From positions 37,655 to 101,654 of the forward strand of contig NZ_CALMYP010000024.1 in NCBI RefSeq assembly GCF_937873615.1: a stretch of 64,000 bases of DNA, written 5' to 3'. The number at the start of each line of letters is the position of its first letter. Positions within the stretch are counted from its first letter, which is position 1. This stretch comes from an uncultured Paracoccus sp. Lineage in GTDB: Bacteria; Pseudomonadota; Alphaproteobacteria; Rhodobacterales; Rhodobacteraceae. Positions 54,632 through 64,000 of this stretch are shown here, piece after piece. The notes beneath the pieces were generated by a model. It did not search any database. It worked only from the letters and a program-made list of their open reading frames with translations, and had not been told where the DNA came from. The position numbers were made by a program, and so were the translations under genes.

Positions 54632-55876
54632 GTGACCGATACACAAACCATCGGTGTGCCCGAGGCAGCTGGCCCCGCCATGCGCCGGGCCTGGCGCAAC
54701 GTCATCGTTCTGGTCATGGCCCAGGCGATCATGGGCGCGCAGATGCCGATGATCTTCACCATCGGCGGGCTGGCCGGGCTGATGCTATCGCCCAATCCCT
54801 GCTTCGCCACGCTGCCGGTCTCGATGATCGTTCTGGGATCGGCGCTGAGCGCGCGACCGCTTTCCGGCTTCATGCAGCGCCATGGCCGCCGCGCGGGTTT
54901 CCAGATCGCGGCACTGGCGGGGATGGGTGGGGCCGGAATCGCGGCACTGGCGCTTTATCAGGGCAGTTTCACACTTTACCTGCTCGGCTCGCTGCTGACC
55001 GGGATCTACATGTCGGCGCAGGGTTTCTATCGCTTCGCCGCAACCGATACCGCGCCCGAGGCTTTCGCGCCCCGCGCGATCAGCTTCGTCATGGCCGGCG
55101 GTCTGGCCTCGGCCTTCGTGGCGCTGAGCCTGCTGAAGCTGACCGACGGGCTGTCGGCGATCCCGCATCTTTACACCTATGGCGCCATCGTGGTGCTGAA
55201 CCTGATCGGCATGATGCTGTTCATGGGTCTGGACATCCCGCGCCCGACCCCGCGCGCTGTCGGAGCGGCGCCTGAGGGCAGGCCCACGCGCGAAATCCTG
55301 CGCAACCCGGCCATCGTCGTCGCGATGATCTGCGCCATGGTCTCCTATGCGCTGATGAATCTTGTCATGACCTCGACACCCTTGGCCATGGTCGGCTGCG
55401 GCTTCGATCAGGCGCAGGCCGGCGACGTGGTGTTTTCGCATGTGCTGGCGATGTTCATCCCCAGCTTCTTCACCGGCCACCTGATCAACCGTTTCGGGGC
55501 CGAGCGCATTGTCGGCCTTGGCCTGCTGATCCTGACTGGCGCCGGCGCTGTGGCGCTGAGCGGGGTGGATCTGGGGAATTTCTATATTTCACTGATCCTG
55601 CTGGGTCTCGGCTGGAACTTCGGCTTCATCGGCGCCACCGCCATGCTGGCCCGCGCCCATGCCCCCGAGGAGCGCGGCCGGGTGCAGGGGATCAACGATC
55701 TGGTGGTCTTCGGCGGCGTCTTCCTGGCCTCGCTGTCATCGGGCGGGCTGATGAACTGCTCGGGCGCGATGGACGCACAGGCCGGGTGGAGCGCCGTCAA
55801 CATGGCCATGGTGCCCTTCCTGGTGCTGGCGGGCGGGGCGCTGATCTGGCTGAGGATGCGCCCGAAGGCGATCTGA
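54632..55876 (+). CDS. MFS transporter
   Basis: 414 residues, 12 membrane helices. It begins with GTG two bases after the eda stop, behind GAAGGG, so it is translationally linked to eda. No substrate-specific motif seen; linkage to eda suggests a sugar or sugar acid, but a drug or metabolite exporter is possible. Confidence 0.85.
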   Translation: MTDTQTIGVPEAAGPAMRRAWRNVIVLVMAQAIMGAQMPMIFTIGGLAGLMLSPNPCFATLPVSMIVLGSALSARPLSGFMQRHGRRAGFQIAALAGMGGAGIAALALYQGSFTLYLLGSLLTGIYMSAQGFYRFAATDTAPEAFAPRAISFVMAGGLASAFVALSLLKLTDGLSAIPHLYTYGAIVVLNLIGMMLFMGLDIPRPTPRAVGAAPEGRPTREILRNPAIVVAMICAMVSYALMNLVMTSTPLAMVGCGFDQAQAGDVVFSHVLAMFIPSFFTGHLINRFGAERIVGLGLLILTGAGAVALSGVDLGNFYISLILLGLGWNFGFIGATAMLARAHAPEERGRVQGINDLVVFGGVFLASLSSGGLMNCSGAMDAQAGWSAVNMAMVPFLVLAGGALIWLRMRPKAI

Positions 55877-55896
55877 GGACCGGGGCGCTGCCCGTC

Positions 55897-55929
55897 GCCG
55901 GCTGACTTGAACCGATGGCGTCAGCCGGC
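55897..55929. terminator. terminator hairpin between MFS gene and pgi
   Basis: Perfect 10-bp stem GCCGGCTGAC (55897-55906) with GTCAGCCGGC (55920-55929) and a 13-base loop, between two converging genes. No long T-run, so termination may be partial. Confidence 0.65.
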
Positions 55930-55945
55930 AACCCCGAGGTATTTG

Positions 55946-57568
55946 TCACACCGAAGACGCGCGCATCCTGAGGATGTCCTCGGCGAGCGCCAGCGTCGAG
56001 GGGTCATGATCGGGCGAGGGTTTGCCGTCGAGAAGCGGCGCAACCGTGATCGCCAACTCCTTGCCAAGCTCGACCCCCCATTGATCGAAGCTGTTGATGC
56101 CGAAGATCACGCCTTCGACGAAGACGCGATGCTCGTAAAGCGCCACGATCTGGCCAAGCGCGAAGGGCGTCAGCCGCTCGATCAGAAGCGTGGTCGAGGG
56201 CCGGTTGCCGGGGAAGACGCGGTGGCGGGCCTGGCGTTCCAGTTCCGCGCCGGTCAGCCCCTTCTTCGCCATCATCCCGCGCGCCACATCTAGGCTGCGA
56301 CCACGCATCAGTGCCTCGGACTGGGCGAGGCAATTGGCCAGAAGCAGCTTGTGATGGTGATCGAGCTTCGGCTCATGCCCCGTCGCGGCGGCGATGAACT
56401 CGCAGGGGACGATCTGCATCCCCTGATGGATCAGCTGGTAGAAGGCGTGCTGACCATTGGTGCCGGGCTCTCCCCAGACCACGGGGCCGGAAGGAACGGT
56501 CAGGTCCGATCCGTCCATGGCCACGCGCTTGCCGTTCGATTCCATCTCCAGCTGCTGCAGATAGGCGGGCAGCCGCGACAACCGGTTGTCATAGGGCAGC
56601 ACGGCGCGGGTCGGATAGCCGTTCACCTGATAGTGCCAGATGCCGACGAGGGCCAGCATGACCGGCATGTTCTGCTGCAGGGGCGCGCTGCGGAAATGCG
56701 CGTCCATGGCGGCACCGCCGCGCAGGACCTCGCGGAAATTATCAGGGCCAATGGCGATCATCAGCGACAACCCGATCGGTCCCCACATGGAATAGCGCCC
56801 GCCGACCCAGTCCTCGAAGCCGAAGACGCGGGCGCCGTCGATGCCCCAGGCGGCGGTCTTGTCGGTCGCCGAAGACAGCGCCGCGAATTGCGCGCCGGCA
56901 TCCCTGACCGTGGCCTTCATCCAGCCCATCGCCGTCTGGGCATTGGTCATCGTCTCGATGGTGGTGAAGGTCTTCGAGGCCACGATCACCAGCGTCGTTT
57001 CCGGGTTCAGCCCGGCCAGCACATCGGCGATATCGGCCCCGTCCACATTCGACACGAAATGCGTCTTCGGCCCGTCATGATAGGGCGAGAGCGCAATCGC
57101 GGCCATCTTCGGCCCGAGATCCGAGCCGCCGATGCCGATATTGACCACATCGGTGATCCGGCCACCCTGCCCCTTGAAGCTGCCATCGCGGACGGCATTG
57201 GCGAAGGCCTCCATCCGGTCCAGCGTCGCCGAGACCTCGGCGCTGATATCCTTGCCCTCGACCAGCAGCGGCTTGTCAGAGTTGCGCAGCGCCGTATGCA
57301 GGACCGAACGGTCCTCGGTCTCGTTGATGCGCGCGCCTGAAAACATCGCCTCGCGTTTTTCGGCCACGCCTGCGGCAAGGTCCAGCAGCGCGGCGCGGGC
57401 ACCGGCATCGATATTGGTCTTCGAATAATCGAAGATCAGCCCGTCGGCCTGAACGCTGAAATCCTTGGGCCGGTTCGGATCGGCGTCGAACAGCGAGGTG
57501 ATGCGCCGCTCGCCCGAGGGAAGCAGCTTGTGAAGGCGGGTCCAGATCGGTTCGAGGTCAGTCGGCAT
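55946..57568 (-). CDS. pgi: glucose-6-phosphate isomerase
   Basis: 540 residues from the start at 57568, which overlaps the pgl end by 11 bases. Motifs [22 protein letters not shown] and the catalytic [19 protein letters not shown] (Glu/His) are present, as is the C-terminal [13 protein letters not shown] signature. Interconverts glucose- and fructose-6-phosphate, here returning F6P to the Entner-Doudoroff cycle. Confidence 0.97.
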   Translation of the reverse strand: MPTDLEPIWTRLHKLLPSGERRITSLFDADPNRPKDFSVQADGLIFDYSKTNIDAGARAALLDLAAGVAEKREAMFSGARINETEDRSVLHTALRNSDKPLLVEGKDISAEVSATLDRMEAFANAVRDGSFKGQGGRITDVVNIGIGGSDLGPKMAAIALSPYHDGPKTHFVSNVDGADIADVLAGLNPETTLVIVASKTFTTIETMTNAQTAMGWMKATVRDAGAQFAALSSATDKTAAWGIDGARVFGFEDWVGGRYSMWGPIGLSLMIAIGPDNFREVLRGGAAMDAHFRSAPLQQNMPVMLALVGIWHYQVNGYPTRAVLPYDNRLSRLPAYLQQLEMESNGKRVAMDGSDLTVPSGPVVWGEPGTNGQHAFYQLIHQGMQIVPCEFIAAATGHEPKLDHHHKLLLANCLAQSEALMRGRSLDVARGMMAKKGLTGAELERQARHRVFPGNRPSTTLLIERLTPFALGQIVALYEHRVFVEGVIFGINSFDQWGVELGKELAITVAPLLDGKPSPDHDPSTLALAEDILRMRASSV

Positions 57569-58229
57569 AATGCACCGTTGCGTCACGAAGGAAGATGGAA
57601 ATCGGGGCGTCGAGCGGGCTCGCCCCGATGGCGGCATCGAGCGCGGCGCGCTTCTGCGCGCCGGTGATCAGGATATGGATGTTCAGCGCCGATTGCAGGG
57701 CCGGCGCGGTCAGGGTGATGCGCGGCTCGGCCCCGCCCCCCGCTGCCATGACCGGCGGCGCGTCATGGGCCAGAAGCTTGTCCAGCCCCCGCGCATTGGG
57801 AAACAGGCTGGCCGTGTGCATGTCGTCGCCCATGCCCAGCACCAGAACGGTAATCGGCAGGATCGGCTTCAGCCGCTCGGACAGGGCGGGCGCGGCCCCT
57901 TCCGGCGTCGGATCGCCGGTAAAAAGGTCCAGATAATCCGCCGAAGCCGCCGGCCCGTTCATCAGGGTCTCGCGCAGCATGGCCGAGTTCGAGCGCGGAT
58001 GGCTGGCCGGCACCCAGCGTTCGTCGTTCAGAAACAGGGTGATATTCGCCCAGTCGAGCGGCAAGCCCGACAGCGCCCGAAACATCGGTGCCGGCGTCGA
58101 GCCCCCGGGCACGCACAGGCTTGCCGGCCCCACGGCCTCAAGCTGCTGGCGCAATTCCTGGGCGATACGATCGGCCAGCGACAGGGCCAGCAATTCGCGG
58201 TCGGGATAGGTGACGATCTCGGCGCACAT
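57558..58229 (-). CDS. pgl: 6-phosphogluconolactonase
   Basis: 223 residues of the NagB-like DevB/SOL type: [24 protein letters not shown] and [15 protein letters not shown]. Hydrolyses 6-phosphogluconolactone. Start shares a base with the zwf stop (TGATG). Confidence 0.95.
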   Translation of the reverse strand: MCAEIVTYPDRELLALSLADRIAQELRQQLEAVGPASLCVPGGSTPAPMFRALSGLPLDWANITLFLNDERWVPASHPRSNSAMLRETLMNGPAASADYLDLFTGDPTPEGAAPALSERLKPILPITVLVLGMGDDMHTASLFPNARGLDKLLAHDAPPVMAAGGGAEPRITLTAPALQSALNIHILITGAQKRAALDAAIGASPLDAPISIFLRDATVHYAD

Positions 58230-59671
58230 CAGCGGATCTCCCGCCAGCGGCGGTTGTCGCGATGCATGAGGCGCAGCGCCTCCTCGGGGCCGGAGGAACC
58301 GGGGTCGTAGGGTTCGGGGCGGTTCTTGCCCTCTTCCCAGGACTTGATGATCGGATCGGCCCAGGCCCAGGCGGCCTCGACCTCGTCGCCGCGCATGAAC
58401 AGCGTCTGGTTGCCCCGGATCACATCCATGATCAAACGCTCGTAAGCGTCCGGCATATCGGCGCTTTCGTCACCGAGCGCGTCGGCGAAGGACATGTCCA
58501 GCGGCACCTGCATCAGCCGCATCCCGCCGGGGCCGGGTTCCTTGATCATCACCGTCAGGTCCATGCCCTCGTCCGGTTGCAGGCGGATGACCAACTGGTT
58601 CGGCTTCTGCCCGCTTTCATCGAAGATCGAATGCGGCGGCTCGCGGAAGGTGATGACGATCTCGCTGGTGCGGGCGCGCAGCTTCTTGCCGGTGCGCAGA
58701 TAGAAGGGCGTCCCCTGCCAGCGCCAGTTCGAGATGCGCACCTTCAGCGCGACATAGCTTTCGGTGCGGGTGGCCGGGTTTTCGGCATCTTCCAGATAGT
58801 CCGGCGCATCGCCATCGGATTCATACTGGCCACGCACGATCTCGTTTTCCTCGACCGGCTGCAGGGCACGGATCACCTTCAGCTTCTCGTCGCGGACGGC
58901 GTCGGGATCGAAGTGATAGGGCGGCTCCATCGCGGTCAGGCAGAGAAGCTGCATCAGGTGGTTCTGGACCATGTCGCGCATGGCGCCGGACTGGTCGTAA
59001 TAGCTGCCGCGCCCGCCGACACCGACAGTTTCAGACACGGTGATCTGGACGTGATCGACGAATTGCGCGTTCCAGAGCGGCTCGAACAGGATATTGGCGA
59101 AGCGCACCGCCATCAGGTTCTGGACGGTTTCCTTGCCCAGATAATGGTCGATCCGGTAGATCTGCTTTTCGGCGAAATGCCGTGCCAGCGTGTCGTTCAG
59201 CGCGCGGGCCGATTCGAGGTCGCGGCCAAAGGGTTTTTCGACCACGATCCGGCTGTCCGTATCGGCGATGCCATATTCCGAGAGCCGCTGCGCCAGATCG
59301 CCGAACAGCGAGGGCGCGACCGAGAAATAGAAGGCCCGCACCACGCCGGGGCGCATCCGTTCCTTCAACTGCTCCCAGCCGCCGGTGCCCTTGGCGTCGA
59401 TGGCGACATAGCCGAGCTGGCCCAGAAAGGCCTCTAGCTGGCTGCGGTCGACCTTCGGGGCGAATTCGTCGATGGCCTTGCGGACTTCCTCGCGGAAGCC
59501 TTCATCGGTCAGGTCCGAGCGGGCAGCGCCGATGATGCGCGCCTCGGGCGGCATCTGACCGGCGAGGAAACGGCGATAGAGACCGGGCAGAATCTTGCGA
59601 TGGGCCAGGTCGCCGGTGGCGCCGAAAATGACCAGGTCGAAATCGTCGACGGGAATGGTTCTGACAACCAT
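58229..59671 (-). CDS. zwf: glucose-6-phosphate 1-dehydrogenase
   Basis: 480 residues from the start at 59671 behind AAGGAGG. NAD(P) motif IFGATGDLAHRK and the catalytic RIDHYLGKE are intact. First step of the Entner-Doudoroff route; first gene of zwf-pgl-pgi. An operator-like sequence lies 34-47 bases upstream. Confidence 0.97.
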   Translation of the reverse strand: MVVRTIPVDDFDLVIFGATGDLAHRKILPGLYRRFLAGQMPPEARIIGAARSDLTDEGFREEVRKAIDEFAPKVDRSQLEAFLGQLGYVAIDAKGTGGWEQLKERMRPGVVRAFYFSVAPSLFGDLAQRLSEYGIADTDSRIVVEKPFGRDLESARALNDTLARHFAEKQIYRIDHYLGKETVQNLMAVRFANILFEPLWNAQFVDHVQITVSETVGVGGRGSYYDQSGAMRDMVQNHLMQLLCLTAMEPPYHFDPDAVRDEKLKVIRALQPVEENEIVRGQYESDGDAPDYLEDAENPATRTESYVALKVRISNWRWQGTPFYLRTGKKLRARTSEIVITFREPPHSIFDESGQKPNQLVIRLQPDEGMDLTVMIKEPGPGGMRLMQVPLDMSFADALGDESADMPDAYERLIMDVIRGNQTLFMRGDEVEAAWAWADPIIKSWEEGKNRPEPYDPGSSGPEEALRLMHRDNRRWREIR

Positions 59672-59704
59672 GGGCACCTCCTTGCTTGAGGAGTCCCTAT
59701 CCGA

Positions 59705-59718
59705 TGTTAGCGTTATCA
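59705..59718. promoter_or_regulatory. LacI-type operator candidate upstream of zwf
   Basis: TGTTAGCGTTATCA, nearly palindromic with central CG. It matches the reverse complement of the site upstream of edd (61535-61548) at 12 of 14 positions, suggesting joint control of the pathway. Confidence 0.65.
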
Positions 59719-59734
59719 GCAAGCCGCGATACTC

Positions 59735-60271
59735 CTAGCGGGTCAGGGCGCGGCCAAGCCGGGGCAGCCGCGCACGTTTCATCAGCGCCCGCAACGCGAT
59801 GGCGGTGCCGAGATCGTTGGCCTTGTCATGCGCCGCGCGGGCAGCGGCGGCGACCGGATCGGGGTGATGGGCCCAAAGATCGGTCAGGAAGGCATCGGGA
59901 TGAAGGGCGCGAATGCCGGCAGGCAGCGCGCGCGGCGGAAAATCGCGCAGGTTCATGGTGACGATCACCCCTGCCCCGGTTTCCAAGGCCGCCGCCAGCA
60001 CATGCAGGTCCGCCGGGTCGGGCAGGTCGAAGCCCTTGGCGCGGGCCTCGTCGCCCGGCGTGACGGCTTCCGGGAAGCGCAGGCGCAGAAGCGCTGCCTC
60101 GGCCCCGGCGATCTCGGCATCGCGGGGGCCGAGTTTCGCCGCCGCGCGGGTCCCTTCGCCAAGGATACGTTCGGACCAGACCGGCCGGAACAGCCCCGCC
60201 GCCGCGACATCGCTCAGGATTTCGCGCAGCACGGTCGGGAACAGGACATTGGCGTCCAGAACCGCGATCAT
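59735..60271 (-). CDS. PIN-domain protein (putative ribonuclease)
   Basis: 178 residues. N-terminal AVLDANVLFP (Asp6), a central acidic LPDPADLHVLAAA and VTMNLRDFPP give the acidic cluster of PIN nucleases. A helical C-terminal extension follows. No antitoxin-like gene is adjacent; its start overlaps the methyltransferase stop by four bases (ATGA). Could cut RNA; a toxin role is unproven. Confidence 0.82.
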   Translation of the reverse strand: MIAVLDANVLFPTVLREILSDVAAAGLFRPVWSERILGEGTRAAAKLGPRDAEIAGAEAALLRLRFPEAVTPGDEARAKGFDLPDPADLHVLAAALETGAGVIVTMNLRDFPPRALPAGIRALHPDAFLTDLWAHHPDPVAAAARAAHDKANDLGTAIALRALMKRARLPRLGRALTR

Positions 60272-61461
60272 CCGTCCAGCCGGAAGAACAGCGCCTTGAG
60301 ATAGCCGCTCTCGGCCAGTTGCGGCAGGGTCGGATGGTCCGGCCCGGCCTGCCCGTTATGGATCAGCTGCCCGCGCCGTCCGCCGCGCCCGATGCCCCGC
60401 GCCGAGGCATTGCGGAAGCTGGTCAGATCGGCGGCATGAGAGCAGGAGCAGAGCCCCAGATAGCCACCGGGCGCCACCAGCGGCGCGGCCAGCTTCGCCA
60501 CCCGCTCATAGGCGCGCAGGCCCGCCTCCAGCGCCGGTTTCGACGGCGCAAAGGCCGGCGGGTCGCAGATCACCACCTCGAACTGCCGGCCCTCGGCCCC
60601 CATCGCCTCAAGCGCGGCGAAGGCGTCCTGCTGGATGGTGTCCAGCCTACCCTCGACCCCCATCGCCCCGGCCCCCTGGCGGGCGAGTGTCAGCGCCGGT
60701 TCCGACCCGTCGATGCAGGTCGCATGTTCCGCCCCTGCCGCCAGCATGGCTAGGCCGAAGCCGCCGACATGGCTGAACACATCCAGCACCCGGCCCGAAG
60801 CCAGCCGCTGCGCGAAGGCGTGATTCGGGCGTTGGTCATAGAAAAGCCCGGTCTTCTGCCCGCCCATCAGGTCGGCCATGTAGATGGCACCGTTCATCGG
60901 CACCTCGATCGGGGCGTCTGGCGCGGTGCCGGCAATGACCTCCATCCGCTCGTCCAACCCCTCCAGCCCACGCGTGCGCCCCTGTCCGTTGAGGATCACG
61001 GTAGAAACCCCGGTCACCTCACGCAGGGCGGTCGCGATCTCGCCCGCCATGGCATCGGCCCAGGCGGCATTAGGCTGGATCACCGCGTGATCGCCGAAAC
61101 GGTCGACAATCAGGCCGGGCAGCCCGTCGGCCTCGGCATGGACCAGCCGATAGAAGGGGGCGTCGTAAAGCCGGCTCCGCAAGGCCAGCGCCCGCATCAA
61201 CCGGGCGCGCAGCCAGTCGGGGCCGATCACCGCCTCGGGGTCGCTGTCCATGACCCGACCGATGATCTTCGAATTCGGGTTCACGGTGACGAGCGCCATG
61301 GGCCGCCGCTCGGGGTCTTCCAGCACCGCGAAGCTGCCCGGCTGAATGGCGCGTGTGCGGCGGTCGGTCACCACCTCATCGGCGAAAACCCAGGGGAATC
61401 CGTGGCGTATGGCCTGCGGCTTGGTCTTGGGGCGCAGGCGGATGACGGGAAGCGTGCTCAT
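60268..61461 (-). CDS. RlmI-like class I SAM methyltransferase (23S rRNA m5C type) with PUA domain
   Basis: 397 residues from the start at 61461. N-terminal PUA domain (RHGFPWVFADEV), then SAM-binding VLDVFSHVGGFGLAMLAAG and catalytic VVICDPPAFAPSK with a later CSCSHAA Cys motif, as in RlmI. Likely methylates a cytosine in 23S rRNA. Coupled to the PIN gene downstream. Confidence 0.88.
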   Translation of the reverse strand: MSTLPVIRLRPKTKPQAIRHGFPWVFADEVVTDRRTRAIQPGSFAVLEDPERRPMALVTVNPNSKIIGRVMDSDPEAVIGPDWLRARLMRALALRSRLYDAPFYRLVHAEADGLPGLIVDRFGDHAVIQPNAAWADAMAGEIATALREVTGVSTVILNGQGRTRGLEGLDERMEVIAGTAPDAPIEVPMNGAIYMADLMGGQKTGLFYDQRPNHAFAQRLASGRVLDVFSHVGGFGLAMLAAGAEHATCIDGSEPALTLARQGAGAMGVEGRLDTIQQDAFAALEAMGAEGRQFEVVICDPPAFAPSKPALEAGLRAYERVAKLAAPLVAPGGYLGLCSCSHAADLTSFRNASARGIGRGGRRGQLIHNGQAGPDHPTLPQLAESGYLKALFFRLDG

Positions 61462-61534
61462 GGGGGATCCTTTCAGTCGCCCCGATGTGGCACGCCCCCG
61501 GCCCTGCGACAAGAGCGGCCCGGCCCGGTTGTAA

Positions 61535-61548
61535 TGTTAACGCTAACG
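61535..61548. promoter_or_regulatory. LacI-type operator candidate upstream of edd
   Basis: TGTTAACGCTAACG, 38-51 bases before the edd start. The reverse complement CGTTAGCGTTAACA closely matches the zwf site at 59705. Confidence 0.65.
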
Positions 61549-61585
61549 ACGTATACAAAGGAAAGACCGCCAGAGGAGGCCAGCC

Positions 61586-63388
61586 ATGACCCTGCACGCG
61601 ACCATCGACCGTGTGACCGACCGGATCCGCGAACGCTCGCAGCAGACGCGCTCGGCTTACCTGACCCGCATCGCCAGGGCGGCCGAGGACGGCCCGCGCC
61701 GGGCGCATCTGTCCTGCGGCAATCAGGCCCATGCCTATGCGGGAATGGATAACAAGGACGATCTGGCGCTGAGCCGCAAGCCCAATATCGGCATCGTCAC
61801 CGCCTATAACGACATGCTCTCGGCCCATCAGCCCTATGAGCGTTTCCCGGACCTGATCCGCGCCGCCGCCGCGCGCGCAGGCGCCACCGCGCAGGTCGCG
61901 GGCGGGGTGCCGGCCATGTGCGACGGGGTCACGCAGGGCCGCGCCGGGATGGAGCTGTCGCTGTTCTCGCGCGACGTGATCGCATTGGCGGCGGGCGTCG
62001 CCATGTCGCATGACACCTTCGATGCGGCGCTTTACCTTGGCGTCTGCGACAAGATCGTGCCGGGGCTGGTGATCGCGGCGGCGACCTTCGGCCATGTGCC
62101 TTCGGTCTTCGTGCCGGCCGGGCCGATGCCTTCGGGCCTGCCCAATGACGAGAAATCCAAGGTGCGCCAGCAATTCGCCGCCGGCGAGGTCGGGCGCGAC
62201 AAGCTGATGGAGGCCGAGATGGCCTCCTATCACAGCCCCGGCACCTGCACCTTCTACGGCACCGCGAATTCCAACCAGATGCTGATGGAGATCATGGGCC
62301 TGCACCTGCCGGGTTCCAGCTTCGTGAACCCGAACACGGAAATGCGCGATGCGCTGACCGGGGCAGCGGCAGAACGGGCGGCGGCGATCACCCGGCTTGG
62401 CAACGACTATCTGCCGGTGGGCGAGATCCTGGACGAGCGCGCCTTCGTCAACGGCATTGTCGGGCTGATGGCCACCGGCGGCTCGACCAACCTCGTGCTG
62501 CATCTGCCGGCCATGGCGCGGGCGGCGGGGGTTCTGGTCGATATCGAGGATTTCCACGACATTTCCGACGCCGTGCCGCTGATGGCGCGGGTCTATCCGA
62601 ACGGGCTGGCCGATGTGAACCATTTCCACGCCGCCGGCGGGCTTGGCTATATGGTCAGGCACCTGCTGGAAGCGGGCCTGCTGCACGAGGATGTGCGCAC
62701 CGTCGCCGGCGGCGGCATGAACCGCTACATGACCGAGCCGAAGCTGCGCGATGGCCGCGTCACCTGGGAGGAAGGTCCGCGCGATTCGCTCAATGACAAG
62801 ATCCTGCGCCCGGCCTCGGACCCGTTCGCGCCGATTGGCGGGCTGAAGCAGTTGCAGGGCAATCTGGGCCGCGGTGTCATCAAGATTTCCGCCGTCGCGC
62901 CCGAGCGTCACATCGTCGAAGCCCCGGCCCGCGTCTTCACCGATCAGGAACAGGTGAAGGCCGCCTTCAAGGCCGGCGAATTCACCAACGACACCATCGT
63001 CGTGGTCCGCTTCCAGGGACCCTCCGCGAACGGGATGCCGGAACTGCATTCGCTGACCCCAATCCTCGCCGTGTTGCAGGATCGCGGGCTGAAGGTGGCG
63101 CTTGTCACCGATGGGCGGATGTCGGGGGCATCGGGCAAGGTGCCGGCGGCGATCCATATCTCGCCCGAGGCGGCGAAGGGCGGGCCGCTGGCGCGCGTCC
63201 GCGATGGCGACCTGATCCGGCTCGACGCGGTGAATGGCGTGATCGAGTGCAAGGGCAAGGATTTCGACGCCCGCGAAGCCGCCGTGGCCGATCTTTCCGG
63301 CAATCAATACGGCATGGGCCGCGAGATGTTCGCGCTGTTCCGCGCCGCCGCCGGCGACGCGACCGAGGGCGCCTGCGGGATCGTCTGA
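61586..63388 (+). CDS. edd: 6-phosphogluconate dehydratase
   Basis: 600 residues, IlvD/Edd family of the Edd branch (length about 600, against about 580 for pentonate dehydratases). Fe-S Cys residues fall in [28 protein letters not shown] and CDKIVPG. Dehydrates 6-phosphogluconate to KDPG. A GGAGG site precedes the start. Divergent from the methyltransferase gene. Confidence 0.96.
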   Translation: MTLHATIDRVTDRIRERSQQTRSAYLTRIARAAEDGPRRAHLSCGNQAHAYAGMDNKDDLALSRKPNIGIVTAYNDMLSAHQPYERFPDLIRAAAARAGATAQVAGGVPAMCDGVTQGRAGMELSLFSRDVIALAAGVAMSHDTFDAALYLGVCDKIVPGLVIAAATFGHVPSVFVPAGPMPSGLPNDEKSKVRQQFAAGEVGRDKLMEAEMASYHSPGTCTFYGTANSNQMLMEIMGLHLPGSSFVNPNTEMRDALTGAAAERAAAITRLGNDYLPVGEILDERAFVNGIVGLMATGGSTNLVLHLPAMARAAGVLVDIEDFHDISDAVPLMARVYPNGLADVNHFHAAGGLGYMVRHLLEAGLLHEDVRTVAGGGMNRYMTEPKLRDGRVTWEEGPRDSLNDKILRPASDPFAPIGGLKQLQGNLGRGVIKISAVAPERHIVEAPARVFTDQEQVKAAFKAGEFTNDTIVVVRFQGPSANGMPELHSLTPILAVLQDRGLKVALVTDGRMSGASGKVPAAIHISPEAAKGGPLARVRDGDLIRLDAVNGVIECKGKDFDAREAAVADLSGNQYGMGREMFALFRAAAGDATEGACGIV

Positions 63389-63399
63389 TCGCAGCATTT

Positions 63400-63425
63400 C
63401 CCCTTCATAGATCACCATGAGGGGG
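63400..63425 (+). terminator. probable edd terminator
   Basis: CCCCTTCAT (63400-63408) pairs with ATGAGGGGG (63417-63425) apart from one mismatch, 12 bases after the edd stop, followed by a moderately T-rich stretch. Confidence 0.65.
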
Positions 63426-63518
63426 TTGTCATTTGTCTGACCGCTTTGCGGACGAAGCTGCCGTTGCTACGGTCTCGGGCACTGGCGGCAGGCAGCCCAA
63501 ACACGACGTTCGGTTGCG

Positions 63519-63611
63519 ATGAAAATCGACATGGAGTCCGACACGGACTTTACCGCCATGCTGAACAAGGTGCTGGTGCTGCGGGACGGGCGCGGGGCGC
63601 TGCCGGTCTAA
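63519..63611 (+). CDS. possible 30-residue peptide or gene remnant
   Basis: An ATG at 63519 opens a frame to TAA at 63611 (MKIDMESDTDFTAMLNKVLV and so on). No clear ribosome site and no recognised family. It may be the broken end of an older gene or chance; kept only because it is the sole plausible frame in 63426-63614. Confidence 0.25.
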   Translation: MKIDMESDTDFTAMLNKVLVLRDGRGALPV

Positions 63612-63614
63612 CGA

Positions 63615-63971
63615 TCAGGACGGATCGTTCCCATTTTCGATAGGCTCATTTTGCGGTTCCTCGGGCTGCTTCCCTAGCAATCGCTTCTGGGCAGCCTCAT
63701 AGAGAAGCTGCTCCCACTTCTCCAAATGCAGCACGATCCACGGAAAATCGAGATACTTAGCCAGCCCGATAGAAAACAACAGGGCAATAACGATCATAGC
63801 AGTAAAAACATAGCCCGGAACATACGGGCCAATTAGGCCCAGAACGAGGCCTTGAATAATGAAATAATAGAGAAATCTCTCGCGCTTGAACCCGACCTTG
63901 AGGCTTTGGACCTCTTTTTCCAGCACCGCCGCCTTGTCGTCGATCGATAACGTACAAATTCTTTCGCACAT
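63615..63971 (-). CDS. hypothetical two-helix membrane protein
   Basis: 118 residues: a short acidic/basic N-terminal part, two hydrophobic helices at about 34-72 (FIIQGLVLGLIGPYV and AMIVIALLFSIGLAKYL), a Trp-rich helix (HLEKWEQLLYEAAQKRLLG) and an acidic tail rich in Glu, Asn and Pro. Base composition is visibly poorer in G+C than every other gene here, which suggests recent acquisition. AAAGGA lies too far upstream to be an ideal ribosome site, so the start is uncertain. No family recognised. Confidence 0.6.
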   Translation of the reverse strand: MCERICTLSIDDKAAVLEKEVQSLKVGFKRERFLYYFIIQGLVLGLIGPYVPGYVFTAMIVIALLFSIGLAKYLDFPWIVLHLEKWEQLLYEAAQKRLLGKQPEEPQNEPIENGNDPS

Positions 63972-64000
63972 TTGACGGAGACGCCGGTTCCTTTCAAACT

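Noticed and set aside
59735-60271. VapBC toxin-antitoxin pair
   Set aside because: The PIN protein has no small antitoxin gene next to it; the coupled partner is a large methyltransferase.
63446-63643. 65-residue plus-strand frame after edd
   Set aside because: No ribosome site, unusual composition and overlap with the minus-strand gene; likely chance.
1-64000. CRISPR array, tRNA or rRNA genes, insertion sequence
   Set aside because: Looked for regular spaced repeats, cloverleaf-like sequences and transposase motifs in all intergenic gaps; none found. The only tandem repeat is the 44-base set after trpS.

Overview
The window is high-GC DNA of an alphaproteobacterium, most like Paracoccus or a close Rhodobacteraceae relative. 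The grounds are a heme d1 assembly operon in the Paracoccus gene order, several TRAP/TTT/ABC uptake systems, an Entner-Doudoroff set (zwf, pgl, pgi, edd, eda), a DUF6525-like small protein and dense, translationally coupled operons. No rRNA, tRNA, CRISPR array, intact insertion sequence or prophage was seen.

Layout. 0-1.8 kb: a rhomboid-fold membrane protein without catalytic residues (cut by the left edge) and trpS. 1.9-9.7 kb: gamma-glutamyltransferase, an Asp/Glu-racemase-like enzyme, a BASS-like carrier, a fused DctQM TRAP permease with its DctP receptor, and a D-amino-acid-dehydrogenase-like flavoprotein. 9.9-16.2 kb: nirC-F-DL-G-H-J-N behind an FNR/NnrR-type box, with no nirS or nirE beside it. 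16.2-18.3 kb: ridA-nagB-ROK kinase; nagA lies alone 20 kb away. 18.5-22.9 kb: an RND efflux pump and adaptor.

23.3-38.3 kb is a large sugar-acid region. Its first half holds a DHDPS-family lyase/dehydratase, an enolase-superfamily enzyme, the deletion scar of a TRAP transporter, uronate dehydrogenase, a GntR regulator, an SMP-30 lactonase and an SGNH hydrolase. Its second half holds a LacI regulator, TctABC uptake genes and, divergently, an IlvD/Edd sugar-acid dehydratase, a 2-oxoglutarate-semialdehyde dehydrogenase, an RraA-fold protein and a 2-hydroxyacid dehydrogenase. A matched pair of palindromes sits in the divergent promoter. Together these look like two routes from uronates and pentonates to 2-oxoglutarate.

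38.3-50 kb: nagA; kbl-tdh (threonine to glycine); a four-gene ABC importer; a HAD phosphatase; a DUF6525-like protein; a COG0523 zinc GTPase behind a Zur-like box; a fatty-acyl-CoA ligase. 50-56 kb: two small proteins, lpdA coupled to a lytic transglycosylase lipoprotein and an orphan TAXI receptor, eda and an MFS carrier. 56-63.4 kb: zwf-pgl-pgi, a PIN protein coupled to an RlmI-like methyltransferase, and edd; zwf and edd share an operator-like motif. 63.4-64 kb: lower-GC DNA with an unrecognised membrane protein.

No single wholly new system stands out. The strongest unusual points are the nir assembly operon detached from nirS/nirE, the dctP-dctM deletion scar inside a sugar-acid locus, the RraA-fold protein at a missing pathway step, the inactivated rhomboid, and the PIN-methyltransferase coupling.
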